64,000 bases of DNA from Acinetobacter sp. WCHA45 (GCF_002165255.2 NZ_CP028561.1:1426001-1490000), one strand, 5' to 3'; shown: positions 51,701-60,630, counted from the stretch's first letter. Numbers and translations are program-made. The notes: a model not told the origin generated them from the sequence alone.

Positions 51701-52400
51701 ACCAATCGATCCACGCCATCGTTTACTCAGTTCTAAATATAATCCTGCACGTACCTTTACCGCAGAGGGAACAGTGGGTATTGGTGGCATGTACATGTGT
51801 ATCTACGGCATGGATTCACCGGGCGGCTATCAATTGATAGGGCGTACTTTACCAATTTGGAACAAGTTTAAGAAAAACAAACAATTTGGTGATAAACAAT
51901 GGTTCTTACAATTCTTTGATCAAATTAAATATTTTGAGGTGACAGAAGAAGAACTGAATCAATGGCGCGCTGACTTTGAAAATGGTCGTGCTGAGATCAA
52001 GATTGAAGAAACAGAATTCGATTATGCGGATTATGTAAAATTCTTAGAGAATGAAGCTGAAAGTATTGCCGAGTTTAAAGCTAAGCAACAACAAGCATTC
52101 ACAACTGAAGTGGATCGCTGGAAAGAGGAGTTTGCAGCTCAACCTGAAGAACAGATTCAAGAAAATAACCATGCTGATTACAGTCATTTAGCATCATTAA
52201 ATGCATCGATGACAGGTAATATCTGGAAAATTTTTGTTGAACATGGTCAAGAGGTTAAAAAAGGTGAAACTGTTGCTATTATTGAAGCAATGAAAATGGA
52301 ACTTCCAGTTTATGCAGAAGAAGATGGCATTGTAAAAGCTATTATTTGTAGAGCAGGGCAAACCGTACATAGTGGTGAACCACTGGTTTATATGGAATAA
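48795..52400 (+). CDS. uca: Urea carboxylase
   Basis: Biotin-dependent enzyme that carboxylates urea to allophanate using ATP. The 1201 residues contain a biotin carboxylase module (1-450; MFKTVLIANRGEIAVRAIRT, GGGGIGLTRC, EVNTRLQVEHPVTE), a carboxyltransferase module of the KipA/KipI type (470-1080; GRTGYWDIGVPPSGPMDDYA), and a biotinyl domain with EAMKME near the C terminus. GGGAGGA is a strong site before the ATG. The usual urea carboxylase-associated proteins and urea transporter are absent from the neighbourhood. Confidence 0.96.
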   Translation: MFKTVLIANRGEIAVRAIRTLKKLGITSVAVYSDSDRYAQHVEDADIAIGLDGLKPADTYLSIEKLIQAAKQTGAEAIFPGYGFLSESADFARACEENNIAFMGPTAEQILEFGLKHRARELAAAANVPMTPGTGLLDSLDEALTAADRIGYPIMLKSTAGGGGIGLTRCDTPQALTDAYESVKRLGEQFFKDAGVFIECFIDKARHVEVQIFGDGKGQVVAFGERDCSLQRRNQKVVEETPAANLPEATRKKLHQAAVELGKSVNYRSAGTVEFIYDANRDEFYFLEVNTRLQVEHPVTEMVTGLDLIECMLKVAAGDELDWAYLNNIQPKGAAIEVRVYAEDPVKNFQPSPGVLTEVAFPEGTRVDTWVKTGTEISQYFDPMIAKIIVHADDRASAIEKLKHVLAETRLNGISTNLDYARAIVSDQRFESMQIWTRMLDDFNYTPNVIEVVQAGTLSSIQDYPGRTGYWDIGVPPSGPMDDYAFQLANRIVGNDAKAAGFEFTLVGPTLKFHTNTIIALAGASCTALLDDQEIDFWKPVEVKAGQILKIGQVESGCRTYLAVRNGLDVPVYLGSRSTFALGNFGGHAGRTLRVGDMIKMVDPAFAGAELPLAHDEPQALSAELIPEYSNEWEIAVLYGPHGAPDFFKPEYVEEFFASEWTVHFNSNRLGVRLSGPTPSWARENGGEAGLHPSNVHDCEYAIGAINFTGDFPVILAKDGPSLGGFVCPVTIAKAELWKVGQLKADDKIRFYPISVEQANELERQQIENIQNFAEASKVVETIEPIQEVVSTILAQREPTELSPKTVYRQAGDSYILLEYGENVLDLALRLRVHQLIQMIRDAKIAGVLELSPGVRSLQIKYDGLVIPQSQLIAQLLQLEEEMGDLSQLKIPSRIVHLPMAFEDSATLGAVERYQESVCSKAPWLPNNVDFIQRINGLADRNEVKDIIFDANYLILGLGDVYLTAPCAVPIDPRHRLLSSKYNPARTFTAEGTVGIGGMYMCIYGMDSPGGYQLIGRTLPIWNKFKKNKQFGDKQWFLQFFDQIKYFEVTEEELNQWRADFENGRAEIKIEETEFDYADYVKFLENEAESIAEFKAKQQQAFTTEVDRWKEEFAAQPEEQIQENNHADYSHLASLNASMTGNIWKIFVEHGQEVKKGETVAIIEAMKMELPVYAEEDGIVKAIICRAGQTVHSGEPLVYME

Positions 52401-52411
52401 GGCAAGGTTGC

Positions 52412-53107
52412 ATGAAAGAAACCAAAATAAAAACAACAAAAAGCTCAGACAATTTGTCTGAGCTGGTTTACCAACGCATTAAGAATGATATCTTTGATTT
52501 CAAACTGATGCCGGGTGAACGTTTCACTGAATCTGAAGTTGCAAAGGCTTATGATGTAAGTCGTACCCCAATCCGACAAGCGCTGTATCGTTTGCAACAA
52601 GAGGGTTATGTTGATGTGAGTTTTCGTAGCGGTTGGCAAATCCGACCGCTCAATTTTCGATATTATGAAGAACTTTATGATGTGAGGATCGTATTAGAAA
52701 AAGATTCGATTCGTAAACTTTGTCAGATTGATCATCAAAACTCGGTTGAGTTATCCGTATTAAAAGATTTATGGTTGATTGAACCTCATCAATATCTAAA
52801 AGAAATTAAACAACTGTCACAACAAGATGAAGATTTCCATTGCGCTTTGGTTCGCGCCTCTGGCAATAATGAAATGGCAAGGATTCATCGTGACTTGAGC
52901 GAGCGAATCCGTATTATTCGGCGTTTAGACTTCTCTAAAGATTATCGTGTTGAAGCGACTTATCAGGAGCATCAGAAAATATTGGGTTATATTTTTAATC
53001 GTAAAGTAGATGAAGCCATTCAGGCGATTGAAGCACATATTATGCAAAGTCGTGATGAAGTGAAAAAAATTACTTTACAGATGTTGGATTCGAGTCAGTT
53101 TTATTAG
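52412..53107 (+). CDS. GntR-family regulator (FCD subfamily) of the urea operon
   Basis: A 231-residue repressor with an N-terminal winged helix (ELVYQRIKNDIFDFKLMPGE, SRTPIRQALYRLQQEGYV) and a C-terminal FCD ligand domain (about 90-225; DVRIVLEKDSIRKLC, DEDFHCALVRASGN, EHQKILGYIF) that holds the His/Asp metal ligands. It follows uca by 11 bases and is probably autoregulated with it through the palindrome at 46926. The ligand is unknown; allophanate or urea would fit. Confidence 0.92.
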   Translation: MKETKIKTTKSSDNLSELVYQRIKNDIFDFKLMPGERFTESEVAKAYDVSRTPIRQALYRLQQEGYVDVSFRSGWQIRPLNFRYYEELYDVRIVLEKDSIRKLCQIDHQNSVELSVLKDLWLIEPHQYLKEIKQLSQQDEDFHCALVRASGNNEMARIHRDLSERIRIIRRLDFSKDYRVEATYQEHQKILGYIFNRKVDEAIQAIEAHIMQSRDEVKKITLQMLDSSQFY

Positions 53108-53485
53108 GTTTTAAATAATAACCTTCCATAAGAGTCGTTAGATTTTTATAAATATATTTTTGAATACTTCAGCGTTCTTCATTAGATTATGAAAAGGCCC
53201 ATCAAAAGATGGTTATGTGTGTCTAGAATTTTGGTGGCTATTCACTTGGAAGTAAGGCGGATTTAATTGTTCATAAATAGGCTAGAAAAACAGACAAAAG
53301 TTATCAATTACATAAAATACTTCTATAATAGCGCCCATTATGACTAGAGTCCGTTTTTTGTTCAGATGAATGAATGACTCTAGCTACTCTTTTTAAATCA
53401 ATTTCTTATCCGCGATTCGGGTTATTGATCAATATTTGAAATTTTATGTGTCAGTGCTGACACATAAGAATATTTAGGTGCCAGC
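53108..53485. promoter_or_regulatory. Upstream region of the OsmC-YcaO gene
   Basis: TATAAT at 53323-53328 is a plausible -10 with a poor -35. An 8-bp inverted repeat CTAGAGTC (53344-53351) and GACTCTAG (53376-53383) may form a leader hairpin. No gene was seen in the 378 bases. Confidence 0.4.
53444..53467. promoter_or_regulatory. 24-bp palindrome just before the OsmC-YcaO gene
   Basis: Arms TTATGTGTCAG (53444-53454) and CTGACACATAA (53457-53467) are perfect complements with TG between. The palindrome ends 18 bases before the ATG. It could be an operator of a dimeric repressor or a hairpin in the 5' leader that affects translation. Confidence 0.6.
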
Positions 53486-55690
53486 ATGGAAATCAAGGTT
53501 AATTATCTCGACAATCTTCGACAAGAAGCCAAGTTCGATGATTTTACAGTTATCGCTGACCAACCCATTCGTTACAAAGGTGATGGTTCTGCACCAGGTC
53601 CATTTGACTACTTTTTAGCATCATCAGCATTATGTGCAGCTTACTTCGTTAAAGTATATTGTGCAGCTCGTGATATTCCGACTGATAATATTCGTTTGTC
53701 ACAAAACAATATTGTTGATCCAGAAAACCGTTATAAACAAATTTTCAAAATTCAAGTTGAATTACCCGCTGATATTTCTGAAAAAGACCGTCAAGGCATC
53801 TTACGTTCAATTGATCGTTGTACCGTTAAAAAAGTAATTCAAACGGGTCCTGAATTTATCATTGAAGAAGTCGAAAGTATTGATGCGGATGCGCAAGCAC
53901 TGTTGATGCCAAGTCTGACTTCAGAAAGCAGCACTTATATCGCAGGGAAAGATTTACCACTAGAAGAAACCATTGCCAACATGTCTAGTATTTTGGCGAA
54001 TCTAGGGATGAAGATCGAAATTGCATCTTGGCGTAATATTGTTCCAAATGTCTGGTCTTTACATATCCGTGATGCACAATCACCAATGTGCTTTACTAAT
54101 GGTAAAGGCTCTACCAAAGAAAGTGCTTTAGCATCAGCTTTAGGTGAGTTCATTGAACGTTTGAACTGTAACTTTTTCTATAATGATCAGTTCTGGGGTG
54201 AAGAAATTGCCAATGCAGAATTTGTACATTATCCAGACGAAAAGTGGTTCAAACCGGGTCCGAAAGGTAAATTACCAAAAGAAATTTTGGATGAATATTG
54301 CCTTGAAATTTACAACCCAGATAATGAATTACTGGGTACGCATTTATATGATACCAACTCAGGCAATACAGAGCGTGGTATTTGTTCGTTACCATTTGTG
54401 CGTCAGTCAGATAAGGAGATTGTGTATTTCCCATCGAATCTGATTGAAAACTTGTACCTAAGTAATGGAATGAGTGCAGGTAATACTTTGGCTGAAGCAC
54501 AAGTTCAATGTTTATCTGAGATTTTTGAGCGTGCTGTCAAACGTGAAATTTTAGAAGGTGAAATTGCTTTACCTGATGTACCTCAAGAAGTATTAGCAAA
54601 ATACCCAAGTATTGTGGCGGGCATCCAAGGTTTAGAAGAACAAGGTTTTCCTGTTTTAGTGAAAGATGCTTCTTTGGGCGGTGATTTCCCAGTGATGTGT
54701 GTGACACTGATGAATCCACGTACGGGAGGCGTATTTGCCTCATTCGGCGCACATCCAAGCTTTGAAATTGCGTTGGAACGTAGCCTAACCGAACTCTTAC
54801 AAGGGCGTAGTTTTGAAGGTTTAAATGACCTACCTCAACCAACCTTCCAAAGTGAAGCAGTCACTGAACCAAATAATTTTGTTGAACACTTTATTGACTC
54901 AAGTGGCTTAGTTTCATGGCGTTTCTTTAGTGCAAAATCAGACTATGACTTTGTCGAGTGGGATTTCACCAATGATGGTGAAAATTCAAATGAAGAAGAA
55001 GCGGCTGAATTGTTTGGCATTTTGGAAGAAATGGGCAAAGAAGTATATATGGCTGTCTATGAGCATTTAGGTGCAACAGCATGTCGTATCTTAGTTCCAG
55101 ATTATTCTGAAATTTATTTGGTCGAAGATTTAATTTGGGATAACACCAATAAAGCGTTGGCATTCCGTGAAGACATTTTAAATCTGCATCGTTTGGATCA
55201 GACTCAACTTGAAGCTTTGGTCGAACGTTTAGAAGAATGTGAATTAGATGACTATACTGAAATCGCGACCTTGATTGGAATTGAGTTTGATGACAATACC
55301 GTATGGGGACAGTTGACTATTCTTGAGCTAAAACTATTGATCTATATTGCATTAGAACAGTTTGAAGAAGCCAAAGAACTGGTTGAAACCTTCTTACAAT
55401 ACAATACCAATACCGTTGAACGTGGACTATTCTATCAATGCATGAACGTAGTACTTGAAGTATTGCTCGATGATGAGATGGAATTAGAAGACTATGAAGC
55501 GAATTTCCGTCGTATGTTTGGTAACGAACGTATGGATGCAGTTATCGGATCTGTTGAAGGGAATGTTCGTTTCTATGGTCTCACACCAACAAGTATGAAA
55601 CTTGAAGGGCTTGATCGCCATTTACGTTTGATTGATAGCTATAAGAAATTGCATCAAGCGCGTGCAAAGGCTGTTGGAGTAGCTGTATAA
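53486..55690 (+). CDS. OsmC domain/YcaO domain fusion protein
   Basis: A 734-residue protein with an OsmC-like domain (1-150; PGPFDYFLASSALCAAYFVK has the conserved Cys) and a YcaO domain (165-570; SPMCFTNGKGSTKESALASA, EIFERAVKRE, LGGDFPVMCV), followed by a helical C-terminal tail (about 600-715). YcaO proteins use ATP to activate amide backbones; this fused type is widespread, and E. coli YcaO is associated with RimO-dependent methylthiolation. AGGT lies before the ATG. It is a single-gene unit with its own palindrome upstream. Confidence 0.92.
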   Translation: MEIKVNYLDNLRQEAKFDDFTVIADQPIRYKGDGSAPGPFDYFLASSALCAAYFVKVYCAARDIPTDNIRLSQNNIVDPENRYKQIFKIQVELPADISEKDRQGILRSIDRCTVKKVIQTGPEFIIEEVESIDADAQALLMPSLTSESSTYIAGKDLPLEETIANMSSILANLGMKIEIASWRNIVPNVWSLHIRDAQSPMCFTNGKGSTKESALASALGEFIERLNCNFFYNDQFWGEEIANAEFVHYPDEKWFKPGPKGKLPKEILDEYCLEIYNPDNELLGTHLYDTNSGNTERGICSLPFVRQSDKEIVYFPSNLIENLYLSNGMSAGNTLAEAQVQCLSEIFERAVKREILEGEIALPDVPQEVLAKYPSIVAGIQGLEEQGFPVLVKDASLGGDFPVMCVTLMNPRTGGVFASFGAHPSFEIALERSLTELLQGRSFEGLNDLPQPTFQSEAVTEPNNFVEHFIDSSGLVSWRFFSAKSDYDFVEWDFTNDGENSNEEEAAELFGILEEMGKEVYMAVYEHLGATACRILVPDYSEIYLVEDLIWDNTNKALAFREDILNLHRLDQTQLEALVERLEECELDDYTEIATLIGIEFDDNTVWGQLTILELKLLIYIALEQFEEAKELVETFLQYNTNTVERGLFYQCMNVVLEVLLDDEMELEDYEANFRRMFGNERMDAVIGSVEGNVRFYGLTPTSMKLEGLDRHLRLIDSYKKLHQARAKAVGVAV

Positions 55691-55714
55691 ATACAAGCTA
55701 AACGTTGAACCTTT

Positions 55715-55743
55715 AAAAAGTGCATGTTGATCATGCACTTTTA
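55715..55743. terminator. Terminator after the OsmC-YcaO gene
   Basis: AAAAGTGCATG and CATGCACTTTT form a perfect 11-bp stem with a 5-base loop, flanked by A and T runs. It lies 25 bases past the stop codon. Confidence 0.82.
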
Positions 55744-55997
55744 TATCGTTAGTCCACTGTTGGAAAGACTACGATGTAATTTATTACACGGGTGGGCACG
55801 GCGTGATGTGGGATTTTTTAAATAATGCCGATTAAAAACATTTTGATCATATGCTCTGTCTCTACATACGGTATACAGAACATTTAAAAATATTAGATAG
55901 ATGGTGGAAAACATACTTGTTCAATCATAGAAAATTGTGAATACTCATGCCCGAAAATTTAGACTATAAGATTATCTTTCGGGGTTAGGCAATTACT
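55744..55997. promoter_or_regulatory. Upstream region of the TonB-dependent receptor
   Basis: A 14-bp palindrome TGTAATTTATTACA lies at 55775-55788. CCCGAAA (55950-55956) and TTTCGGG (55977-55983) form an inverted repeat just before the start codon, overlapping the probable ribosome binding area. No convincing Fur box was seen. Confidence 0.35.
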
Positions 55998-58130
55998 GTG
56001 AAAACATATCCATTTACATTTTCTCGTTTACACAAAGCATTACTGGCAGTTGGTTCATTTTCATGCCTAGGGCTAAGCTCAGTATTGGTACATGCTGAAG
56101 ATGAAAATAAGGTATCCCAATTAGAAACAATCACAGTAAACGCCCAAGCAGCAGAAAGCGTATATTTTCAACCAAAGGTGAATTTATCTGGTTTTACTCA
56201 ACAAAATATTGCTGAGATTCCTGCATCTATTCATGCCGTGACGGCTGAGCGAATTGCTGATCAACATGCGAAAACATTAACGGATGTTGTGAAAAACGAT
56301 GCTGCGGTAGGTGATGGTTACGCCCCAATTGGCTATTACTCAAACTTTATGATGCGTGGTTTCGCACTGAACCTTGGTTCAAGCTACTTGCTCAATGGTA
56401 ACTTACTTCGCGGTGAGCAAAATGTCGCACTTGAAAACAAAGAACAAGTCGAGATTTTAAAGGGTATAAGTGCCATTCAAAGTGGTATGTCAACACCTGC
56501 GGGTGTGGTTAATTATGTAAGCAAACGTCCTAAAGAAATCCGTTCAATAACCGTTGATGCAGATAGTCATGGCGGTAATCGTATCGCAGCGGACTTTGGT
56601 GGATTTTTAGATGAGCAGCAATTGGGTTATCGAATAAATTTGGCGCATGAGGAAATCCATCCGTATGTAGAACATGCCAATGGTAAACGCTTATTTGGTT
56701 CTTTAGCATTAGACTGGAATATATCAGATCGTTCAAAATTAGAACTTGATATCGAATCACAGCGTCAACGTCAGCGTTCAGTACCTGGTTATCAGTTGCT
56801 TGATGGTAAAACCGTACCTACTGGCGTAGAGTGGGATCGTTTACTTGGCTATCAAAGTTGGAGCCAACCTGTCATTAACCAAAGTTTAAACACAGGCTTA
56901 AAATATAATTACCAAATCAATAAAGATTGGTCAGCAAATCTAAGTGCTTCTCAAAGTCGTGTTGTGGTGGATGATTATTCAGCGTTTGCCTATACCTTTG
57001 ATCAAAATGGTAACTATGATATTTATGACTTCCGCAGTCCTGATGACAGTTACCTGACCAATCAATTTAAAGCAGGCTTAAATGGTCAATTTAGTACAGG
57101 ATCATGGCAACATAAGTTGAGTTTAGAATTATCACAAACTTATAAACGACATGCGCAATACGATGCGATTAACCAAGCTGTCGGTACAGGGAATATTTAC
57201 ACTGATACTGTGGACTTTGCTCCATCAGGCGCAGTTTTCGGCAATCACTACAAATCTTTAAACAGTCAGCAAACAGCATTAAATTTAATTGATCAAGTTG
57301 AATTTAATACAGCATGGTCAATTCTAGCAGGCGGAAAACTACTGCATTTAAATGAAGATGCTTATAATGCATCTGGTAATAATATTCGTGACACTAACTT
57401 TAATCGCTTTTTACCTCAATTTGCTGTGATGTATCAGCCTTGGGAAAAGACTCATATCTATGCTTCTTATGCCAAAGGATTAAGTGACGGCGGACAAGCG
57501 CCGTGGTTTGCAAACAATCCTTCTGTGACATTAGCACCTAAACATTCAGCGCAATATGAATTGGGATTTAAGCAGCAGTGGCAAGATTTATTTTTTTCAG
57601 CTGCATTATTTGATTTAAAACAAGATAATCAACATACCAATACTTCAAATGATTTCGTAAAAGATGGTGAACAACATAACCTCGGCTTAGAACTTGGTCT
57701 ACAAGGGCGTATTGGTCAAAACCTAGATATGACATCGACTTTAGCATTGACCCGTTCACGCTTAAAAGATATACAATCATCTGAATATGATGGTCATCAA
57801 ACTCAAAATGTACCAACTGTACGTTTGGCGAGTTATATCTCATACCAAGTTCCCCAAGTTGAAGGATTACGTTTACTCGCTGGCATACAATACAGTAGCA
57901 GTAAATATGCCAATAAAATAGGCAGCGTAAAAGTTCCAAGCTACACAGTTTTTAATACTGGTGCAGCTTATAACTTTAAAGCTAATGGCTATGAAAACAC
58001 GTTAAGATTCAATGTTGATAATCTATTTAATAAAAAATATTGGCGAGATGTCGGTAGCTTCTTTGGTGATGATTATTTATTCCTAGGCGCTCCACGCACT
58101 GCACAATTTTCTTGGACGGTGAATTTTTAA
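55998..58130 (+). CDS. TonB-dependent siderophore receptor
   Basis: A 710-residue outer-membrane receptor. The signal peptide (1-33) ends near VLVHAED, the TonB-box region is followed by the plug domain (50-165; AVTAERIADQHAKTLTDVVK, LEVEILKGISAIQSGMS-type segment at 145-170) and a barrel ending with aromatic NF, as required for BAM recognition. Start is GTG at 55998. The siderophore cannot be named. It is flanked by terminators and separate from the genes on both sides. Confidence 0.9.
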   Translation: MKTYPFTFSRLHKALLAVGSFSCLGLSSVLVHAEDENKVSQLETITVNAQAAESVYFQPKVNLSGFTQQNIAEIPASIHAVTAERIADQHAKTLTDVVKNDAAVGDGYAPIGYYSNFMMRGFALNLGSSYLLNGNLLRGEQNVALENKEQVEILKGISAIQSGMSTPAGVVNYVSKRPKEIRSITVDADSHGGNRIAADFGGFLDEQQLGYRINLAHEEIHPYVEHANGKRLFGSLALDWNISDRSKLELDIESQRQRQRSVPGYQLLDGKTVPTGVEWDRLLGYQSWSQPVINQSLNTGLKYNYQINKDWSANLSASQSRVVVDDYSAFAYTFDQNGNYDIYDFRSPDDSYLTNQFKAGLNGQFSTGSWQHKLSLELSQTYKRHAQYDAINQAVGTGNIYTDTVDFAPSGAVFGNHYKSLNSQQTALNLIDQVEFNTAWSILAGGKLLHLNEDAYNASGNNIRDTNFNRFLPQFAVMYQPWEKTHIYASYAKGLSDGGQAPWFANNPSVTLAPKHSAQYELGFKQQWQDLFFSAALFDLKQDNQHTNTSNDFVKDGEQHNLGLELGLQGRIGQNLDMTSTLALTRSRLKDIQSSEYDGHQTQNVPTVRLASYISYQVPQVEGLRLLAGIQYSSSKYANKIGSVKVPSYTVFNTGAAYNFKANGYENTLRFNVDNLFNKKYWRDVGSFFGDDYLFLGAPRTAQFSWTVNF

Positions 58131-58151
58131 ATCCAATTCACTGATATGAAT

Positions 58152-58187
58152 AAAGACGATCTGACTTAAAATTAGATCGTCTTTTTT
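58152..58187. terminator. Terminator after the TonB-dependent receptor
   Basis: AAAGACGATCT (58152-58162) pairs with AGATCGTCTTT (58174-58184), followed by TTT. It ends the receptor transcript; the same hairpin has an A-run on the other arm. Confidence 0.82.
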
Positions 58188-58352
58188 ACGAGATTCTGCT
58201 ATTGGATTAATAAAATTCAAGTTTTTATATCGTTGTAAACAAAAAATAGAAACGAAACATTGTATGTCATCATCTAAAGAATAATTCCAAATTACAAACA
58301 CTCCCTTATAGCAATAATTCAATCAATATCCTGAGAGTTTTTCAGCTCATGA

Positions 58353-58365
58353 TGAAGCTCGTTCA
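58353..58365. promoter_or_regulatory. MetR-type box 1 upstream of mesX
   Basis: TGAAGCTCGTTCA matches the MetR consensus TGAA-N5-TTCA exactly. It lies 166 bases before the mesX ATG. Confidence 0.6.
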
Positions 58366-58401
58366 GGTTAGAGCACTGAAACCCATAAAAACACACAACA
58401 A

Positions 58402-58414
58402 TGAATTTTATTCA
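58402..58414. promoter_or_regulatory. MetR-type box 2 upstream of mesX
   Basis: TGAATTTTATTCA is a second exact match to TGAA-N5-TTCA, 49 bases downstream of box 1 (centre to centre) and 105 bases before the mesX ATG. A metR gene is not in this window. Confidence 0.6.
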
Positions 58415-58518
58415 TCTTTTTGTTAGATTAAATCATTTTTATTCATGTGATGATTCGAGTATAAATTACAACATAAAGAAGTTTACGGTTTATCGCAAAA
58501 ATTAGGATACCAATCATC

Positions 58519-59511
58519 ATGAGTAAAGAGTTTGCATGTTCAATTAAACGCATTCGTTTTGATGAAAACTATCAACCAGCGGATAGCACACGTCTAACGA
58601 CTAATTTTGCCAACTTAGCACGCGGTGAAAGTCGAGAGCAGAATCTTCGTAATACACTTCGAATGATTAATAATCGTTTCAATGCTTTAGCACAAACTGA
58701 TAATCCGAATGGTGACCGTTATTCACTTGAAATTGATATTATTTCTGCAGATTTAGATATTGAAGGTAATGGTAAAACTTTTCCAATCATTGAAATGCTG
58801 AAAAGCACCATTACCGATCACCATACCAATCAACGTATTGAAGGCATGATTGGCAATAGTTTCTCGTCTTATGTACGTGATTATGATTTTAGTGTGGTAC
58901 TGAAAGAACATAATAAAGAGAACTCAACTTCGTATGCACCCGAAGGTTTCGGTGATTTACACGGTAAGCTTTATCAATATTTAGTTAATTCAGATACTTT
59001 TAAGGCTGAATTTAATCAACAACCTGTCATTTGTTTAAGTGTTTCAACAGCGAGGACTTATCAGCGTACTGTTAATGAGCATCCAGTTTTAGGTGTTGAA
59101 TATAAGCAAGATCAATATTCACGTACAGATGAATATTTCCATAAAATGGGCTTACAGGTTCGCTTCTTCATGCCGAAAGGAAGTGTTGCGCCTTTAGCAT
59201 TCTATTTTGCGGGTGATTTATTACGTGATTACACCGATTTTGAACTGATTAGCGCAATTAGCACGATGGAAACTTTCCAAAAGATCTACCGTCCTGAAAT
59301 TTACAATGCAAATTCTTCAGCAGCACAAGTGTATCAAGCAAGTTTAGAGTACCCAGATTACTCATTAACACGAATCGTTTACGACCGTGTAGAGCGTGGT
59401 CAATTGGCAGTAAAACAAGGTAAATGGACGGAAGAAAACTTTATCAAACCTTATCAAAACATCCTTGAACAATGGGCTGCTAACTACACCGTACAAAGTA
59501 ACGCTGCTTAA
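58519..59511 (+). CDS. mesX: MesX, DUF1852 partner of the folate-independent methionine synthase
   Basis: A 330-residue soluble DUF1852 protein. DUF1852 (MesX) is known as the required partner of MesD methionine synthases in aerobic bacteria such as Acinetobacter. The assignment comes from the position directly upstream of mesD and from family segments I recognise (SKEFACSIKRIRFDENY at the N terminus and a long helical/beta core). No catalytic motif can be named. AGGA lies 12 bases before the ATG. Two MetR-type boxes precede it. Confidence 0.88.
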   Translation: MSKEFACSIKRIRFDENYQPADSTRLTTNFANLARGESREQNLRNTLRMINNRFNALAQTDNPNGDRYSLEIDIISADLDIEGNGKTFPIIEMLKSTITDHHTNQRIEGMIGNSFSSYVRDYDFSVVLKEHNKENSTSYAPEGFGDLHGKLYQYLVNSDTFKAEFNQQPVICLSVSTARTYQRTVNEHPVLGVEYKQDQYSRTDEYFHKMGLQVRFFMPKGSVAPLAFYFAGDLLRDYTDFELISAISTMETFQKIYRPEIYNANSSAAQVYQASLEYPDYSLTRIVYDRVERGQLAVKQGKWTEENFIKPYQNILEQWAANYTVQSNAA

Positions 59512-59541
59512 TTTACCTAAAATAGAGATAGAAGATTTAAA

Positions 59542-60570
59542 ATGGCAATTTTATTACCAACATCAACGGCTGGCAGCTTACCGAAACCTTCATGGCTTGC
59601 AGAACCTGAAAAACTTTGGTCACCTTGGAAATTAGAGGGTGAGGCATTAATCGAAGCGAAGCAAGATGCTCTGCGTTTATCTCTACAAGAACAGATCCAT
59701 GCGGGAATTGATATTGTGAGCGATGGTGAGCAAACTCGCCAACATTTTGTCACCACATTTATCGAGCATCTTGATGGTGTAGATTTTGAGAAGCGTGAAA
59801 CAGTTCGTATCCGTAATCGTTATGATGCAAGTGTTCCATCTGTAGTCGGTGCAGTCTCTCGCCAAAAGCCAGTTTTCGTGGAAGATGCCAAGTTTTTACG
59901 TAGCCAAACAACACAACCAATCAAATGGGCGCTTCCAGGTCCAATGACTATGATTGATACGTTATATGATGGTCATTATAAAAGCCGTGAAAAACTGGCT
60001 TGGGAATTTGCCAAGATTCTTAATCAGGAAGCACTTGAATTAGAAGCTGCGGGTGTCGACATTATCCAATTTGATGAACCTGCATTTAATGTATTCTTTG
60101 ATGAAGTGAATGATTGGGGTGTTGCAACCTTGGAAAGAGCACTTGAAGGTCTTAAATGTGAAACAGCCGTCCATATCTGCTATGGCTATGGCATCAAAGC
60201 CAATACAGATTGGAAAAAGACGTTGGGTTCAGAGTGGCGTCAATATGAAGAAGCCTTTCCTAAGCTTCAACAATCTAAAATTGATATCGTTTCGCTAGAA
60301 TGCCAAAACTCTCGCGTACCAATGGATCTAATTGAACTAATTCGCGGTAAAAAAGTGATGGTAGGTGCGATCGATGTTGCTACTAATAATATCGAAACAC
60401 CTGAAGAAGTTGCCGATACCTTAAGAAAAGCTTTGCAATTTGTTGATGCTGACAAACTTTATCCATCTACTAACTGTGGAATGGCGCCTTTATCTCGTCA
60501 AGTAGCACGCGGTAAGCTGAATGCCTTAAGTGCAGGTGCAGAAATTATCCGAAAAGAGCTCGCCGTTTAG
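59542..60570 (+). CDS. mesD: MesD, folate-independent methionine synthase (core MetE)
   Basis: A 342-residue protein that corresponds only to the C-terminal catalytic half of MetE. The zinc ligands are recognisable: His and Cys in VHICYGYG (near residue 212), Glu in VSLECQNSR and Cys in STNCGMAPL. It lacks the MetE N-terminal half, so it does not use methyl-tetrahydrofolate by the MetE route; MesD enzymes are thought to use another methyl donor with oxygen and MesX. It begins 30 bases after mesX. Confidence 0.93.
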   Translation: MAILLPTSTAGSLPKPSWLAEPEKLWSPWKLEGEALIEAKQDALRLSLQEQIHAGIDIVSDGEQTRQHFVTTFIEHLDGVDFEKRETVRIRNRYDASVPSVVGAVSRQKPVFVEDAKFLRSQTTQPIKWALPGPMTMIDTLYDGHYKSREKLAWEFAKILNQEALELEAAGVDIIQFDEPAFNVFFDEVNDWGVATLERALEGLKCETAVHICYGYGIKANTDWKKTLGSEWRQYEEAFPKLQQSKIDIVSLECQNSRVPMDLIELIRGKKVMVGAIDVATNNIETPEEVADTLRKALQFVDADKLYPSTNCGMAPLSRQVARGKLNALSAGAEIIRKELAV

Positions 60571-60591
60571 TATTTAGCAATTAGGAAATAT

Positions 60592-60630
60592 CGAATGGGC
60601 TACTTATTAATTTAGTTAGCAGCCCATTCG
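60592..60630. terminator. Stem-loop between mesD and the flavin reductase gene
   Basis: CGAATGGGCT (60592-60601) and AGCCCATTCG (60621-60630) form a perfect 10-bp stem with a 19-base loop, followed by GTTTG. It may partially end transcription, so flavin reductase could be expressed at lower level or from its own promoter. Confidence 0.5.

Noticed and set aside
55744..55997. A Fur box before the TonB-dependent receptor
   Set aside because: Only a short ATTATC segment is present; nothing close to a 19-bp Fur box was found.
58330..58380. A SAM or other riboswitch before mesX
   Set aside because: The pairing CCTGA/TCAGG and TTTCAG/CTGAAA could form a pseudoknot, but no conserved core of a known methionine riboswitch is present, and the MetR consensus explains part of the symmetry better.
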